Positions 5,788-8,002 of a stretch of DNA of 8,002 nucleotides are shown one piece after another; the stretch's first letter is position 1; every line of letters begins with the position of its first letter. The position numbers were made by a program, and so were the translations under genes. The stretch is from NCBI GenBank assembly GCA_002715545.1, contig PAZI01000011.1:13268-21269 (forward strand). The letters are read 5' to 3'. Source of the stretch: Methanobacteriota archaeon (GTDB lineage Archaea > Thermoplasmatota > Poseidoniia > Poseidoniales > SP79). The notes under the pieces are model-generated. The model was not told where the DNA came from, did no database searches, and was given only the letters and a program-made list of their open reading frames with translations.

Positions 5788-6561
5788 ATGGTGGAAATCG
5801 AATCAGAGGCTGAGCCCGAACCAGTGGTAAAGGCTGTCGGTCTTGCCAAAAGGTTCGGTTCATTCATTGCACTGCACCCTCTTGACGTGACAGTTCATTC
5901 GGGAGAATTCTTTGGCGTCTTTGGACCCAATGGTGCTGGGAAATCCACATTCATCAGGCTGCTAACTGGGCAGATCCCACCTTCTCGAGGCAGTGCGAGC
6001 GTTCTTGGAATTGATCCTGTGAGTGATTCCCGCTTGCTGAAAGCAAACATCGGTATTGTTCCAGAATCAGAATCACCCCCGTCTTTTCTTACTGCTCATG
6101 AATTTCTGACCATGGTGGCAAGATTGCGAGACCTTTCGGGTATTGATGAGATTGTAGAACATTGGTTGGATTTCTTTGGCATAACAGACAGAGCCAGGAC
6201 TTTGTGCAAAGACCTCTCGAAAGGTCAACGTCAGAAATTAATGCTCAGCGCCGCCTTGATGCACAAACCAAGGTTGTTATTCCTCGATGAGCCCTTTGTC
6301 AATCTCGACCCGCTCTATCAACGTAAATCGAGAGAACTGCTTGTTGATTATGTTGCAGCGGGTGGGACGATCTTCCTGTGCAGTCACATCCTTGAGATCG
6401 CCGAACGTCTATGTACGCGCTTTGCTGTAATTGATGAGGGTCGGGTCCTTGCACATGGCACTTTTGAGGACATAAGGAAATCAGGTGAATGGACATTAGA
6501 GGACGTTTTTATCCGTCTGGTTTCGGAAAGCAAACAAAATGTGTCTGAGGGAGATGAATGA
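5788..6561 (+). CDS. ABC transporter ATP-binding protein (ABC-2/exporter type), 257 aa
   Basis: Cytoplasmic ATPase subunit that would power the permease encoded immediately downstream. Motifs are complete: Walker A GPNGAGKST (46-54), ABC signature LSKGQ (143-147), Walker B LLFLDEP (163-169, catalytic E168), D-loop NLDP (172-175) and switch histidine in LCSHIL (H200). At the Q-loop the usual glutamine is replaced by glutamate (IGIVPESE, E93), as is seen in many drug/antibiotic-export-type ATPases. An acidic 14-residue leader (EIESEAEPEPE) precedes the fold. ATG 5788 is used; GTG 5791 is in frame and sits slightly better relative to the GGGGTGA just upstream. The stop overlaps the permease start (ATGA), indicating one operon and coupled translation. 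The substrate is unknown. Confidence 0.93.
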   Translation: MVEIESEAEPEPVVKAVGLAKRFGSFIALHPLDVTVHSGEFFGVFGPNGAGKSTFIRLLTGQIPPSRGSASVLGIDPVSDSRLLKANIGIVPESESPPSFLTAHEFLTMVARLRDLSGIDEIVEHWLDFFGITDRARTLCKDLSKGQRQKLMLSAALMHKPRLLFLDEPFVNLDPLYQRKSRELLVDYVAAGGTIFLCSHILEIAERLCTRFAVIDEGRVLAHGTFEDIRKSGEWTLEDVFIRLVSESKQNVSEGDE

Positions 6562-8002
6562 AACCCACCCAGTCTCTGATCGTCCCTGCATCAACTGTTT
6601 CTTCATTCAGGACGATTCTTGGCCTCATGCTGAAAGAGGAATGGCGACAGAACCTCGATAGGGCAAAACGTCGGCACCTCCTTCTCTTTCCAGTTGTGAT
6701 CATTGGCTTCACATCGATTCTTGTAATCGCCCTCCAGTTTCTTCTTGAAGGTGGGATTCCTGGGTCTGGCGGTGAAGCCAAAACCTTCACTTGGGATGAA
6801 ATCAAACGTTCGATACATCTTCCCATCTTTCTGTTTTCACTTGGTATGGGGGCATTCGCCTTTTTTGTACAAGATTCCATTGGTCGCAGGTCTGGTAGCC
6901 GCACAATGTTGATTCTGACTCCATTCTTTCATCCCTTGCGCCCGAACATCACCTATGCCGCCCACTATGTCAAAGAAGTCCTGTTTTACATTGGAATGAT
7001 TCTCATCCCAATGATGCTTGGTATGGGCTTGGGTCTGATTTTCAATACATTCGGTGATCTTGGTTCACCCCTACAACCACAGAGCATCCCTGTGACCTTC
7101 CTTGCTCTCTCTCTGACTCTTGCCCATGGGGTTGCCTTGTCGTTCGCCCTCACTTCGATAATCAGCCGAGGTGGTTGGTTGCGTTTGGTATCACCAATCT
7201 TGGTCATCGTTGTGGTTCTGGGGGTGTTAAGAGGTCCAATTCCATTGGACCAAGCTCTACCTGGACTTGCCTTCCAACTTGTTCATGACCCAATCTGGTT
7301 GTTTCTCGGCATAATGCAGACCGCTGCACTTGTGCTGATTGGAGCGACACTGCTTGAGATCACTGAACGAATCTCTACTTCGGAGCATCGACCATTATTC
7401 AACGCGGCATGGGCCGGCATACCTTTCTTCTCTTCAAGGACGCGTGCTCTCATCGCTAAGGAATTCGTGGACCTTGCTCGTTCAGGTGCACTGGTGAAGA
7501 TGACCCTCTCGTATTCGATTCCTCTGATTGTTCTTCTTCTTATTGCGACAGCAATCGATTTCACACAAGCTCCTATCCCCTTCAACCTCCTCTCCTATGC
7601 TCCCTTCCTCGGATTTTTTGGATTCAACTTCTATAGTTGGATCAATGGCATCGATCGCCCGGACCCCTATGATGTTCTTCCAGTGACAGTTCCAGATTTG
7701 ATTCGAATCAAAGTGATAGTTTATCTGATTGCAACAACTTGGATATCAATTCTCTTTCTGATGCTGATGGCCGAGCGCTTAGATCAATGGGGTGCCTTTT
7801 TTCCCGCTCTTATCGTGATGCTTGCTAATTCGGTTTATATCGTAGCATTGACAGCATTTTTGATGGGCCTTTCTCCAAACAAGGCTATTTTTGATGTTTC
7901 AATCATGGGTTGGTTCTATCTTTTCACAACCTTACCCTTGATGATGCTGTTCTTTCTCTCCTTCACCCAGGGGGATACTGGCTTGCTTGAGAATTGGTAC
8001 GC
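6558..8002 (+). CDS. ABC transporter permease with tandem ABC-2-like halves (3' end missing)
   Basis: The frame is open from ATG 6558 to the window edge (481 codons seen). It starts inside the ATPase stop (ATGA overlap), with a purine-rich GAGGGAG just upstream. By hydropathy I see six membrane segments in the first part (about 41-63, 87-104, 141-162, 178-201, 209-224, 245-268), then a cytoplasmic stretch to about 315, then five more (316-334, 344-361, 384-404, 413-437, 451-470). Each half opens with an amphipathic element ending in LKEEW or AKEFV before its first helix. After its second helix, each half also has a polar loop with a conserved-looking Pro (LTPFFHPL; LPVTVPDL) leading into the third. 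This suggests an internal duplication of an ABC-2-type unit, with a twelfth helix beyond the window. Specific family and substrate cannot be assigned. It probably forms an exporter with the preceding ATPase. Confidence 0.87.
   Translation, partial: MKPTQSLIVPASTVSSFRTILGLMLKEEWRQNLDRAKRRHLLLFPVVIIGFTSILVIALQFLLEGGIPGSGGEAKTFTWDEIKRSIHLPIFLFSLGMGAFAFFVQDSIGRRSGSRTMLILTPFFHPLRPNITYAAHYVKEVLFYIGMILIPMMLGMGLGLIFNTFGDLGSPLQPQSIPVTFLALSLTLAHGVALSFALTSIISRGGWLRLVSPILVIVVVLGVLRGPIPLDQALPGLAFQLVHDPIWLFLGIMQTAALVLIGATLLEITERISTSEHRPLFNAAWAGIPFFSSRTRALIAKEFVDLARSGALVKMTLSYSIPLIVLLLIATAIDFTQAPIPFNLLSYAPFLGFFGFNFYSWINGIDRPDPYDVLPVTVPDLIRIKVIVYLIATTWISILFLMLMAERLDQWGAFFPALIVMLANSVYIVALTAFLMGLSPNKAIFDVSIMGWFYLFTTLPLMMLFFLSFTQGDTGLLENWY

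Noticed and set aside
6509..6904. 131-residue minus-strand open frame opposite the permease start
   Set aside because: It is Arg/Pro-rich, antisense to a clear membrane protein and an ABC ATPase, and has no recognisable motif; it is a shadow frame.

Overview
The window looks like a gene-dense piece of a euryarchaeal chromosome. The most likely source is an uncultured marine lineage of the Poseidoniia (Marine Group II/III) type, though I cannot prove that from sequence alone. The pointers are a stand-alone Bud32 kinase of the KEOPS complex (archaeal/eukaryotic), GGTGAT ribosome binding sites placed exactly 6 nt before two start codons, several genes without any Shine-Dalgarno, and very tight packing. 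Two convergent gene pairs end 0 and 1 bp apart. There are no rRNA, tRNA, CRISPR or insertion-sequence features, and no gene-free stretch longer than about 100 bp.

Layout, left to right. (1) The 3' part of an Mrp/NBP35-family P-loop ATPase (iron-sulfur carrier, + strand), in which the usual CxxC segment is replaced by a 43-residue insert resembling a carboxypeptidase-regulatory/Ig-like beta-sandwich. (2) A minus-strand pair, nadA (quinolinate synthase) followed by a predicted lipoprotein cyclophilin, with 7 bp between them. (3) Divergent from nadA across a 33-bp gap, a + strand run of bud32, an RdgB/Ham1-type nucleotide pyrophosphatase and a membrane-anchored acidic protein of unknown function. 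(4) A minus-strand enoyl-CoA hydratase/crotonase whose stop lies 1 bp from the stop of the acidic protein. (5) A + strand ABC exporter: an ATPase whose stop overlaps the start of a large permease (ATGA), which runs off the right edge. The permease appears to consist of two similar six-helix ABC-2-like halves fused in tandem.

Most genes are housekeeping: Fe-S delivery, NAD synthesis (NadA itself carries a 4Fe-4S cluster), tRNA t6A modification, nucleotide-pool cleaning, and fatty-acid or hydroxyacyl-CoA metabolism. The less ordinary parts are the domain-interrupted Mrp, the cyclophilin with an altered active site, the unrecognised acidic membrane protein, and the fused-permease ABC exporter of unknown substrate. 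I saw no convincing new multi-gene system. The Mrp insertion is the observation most worth following.
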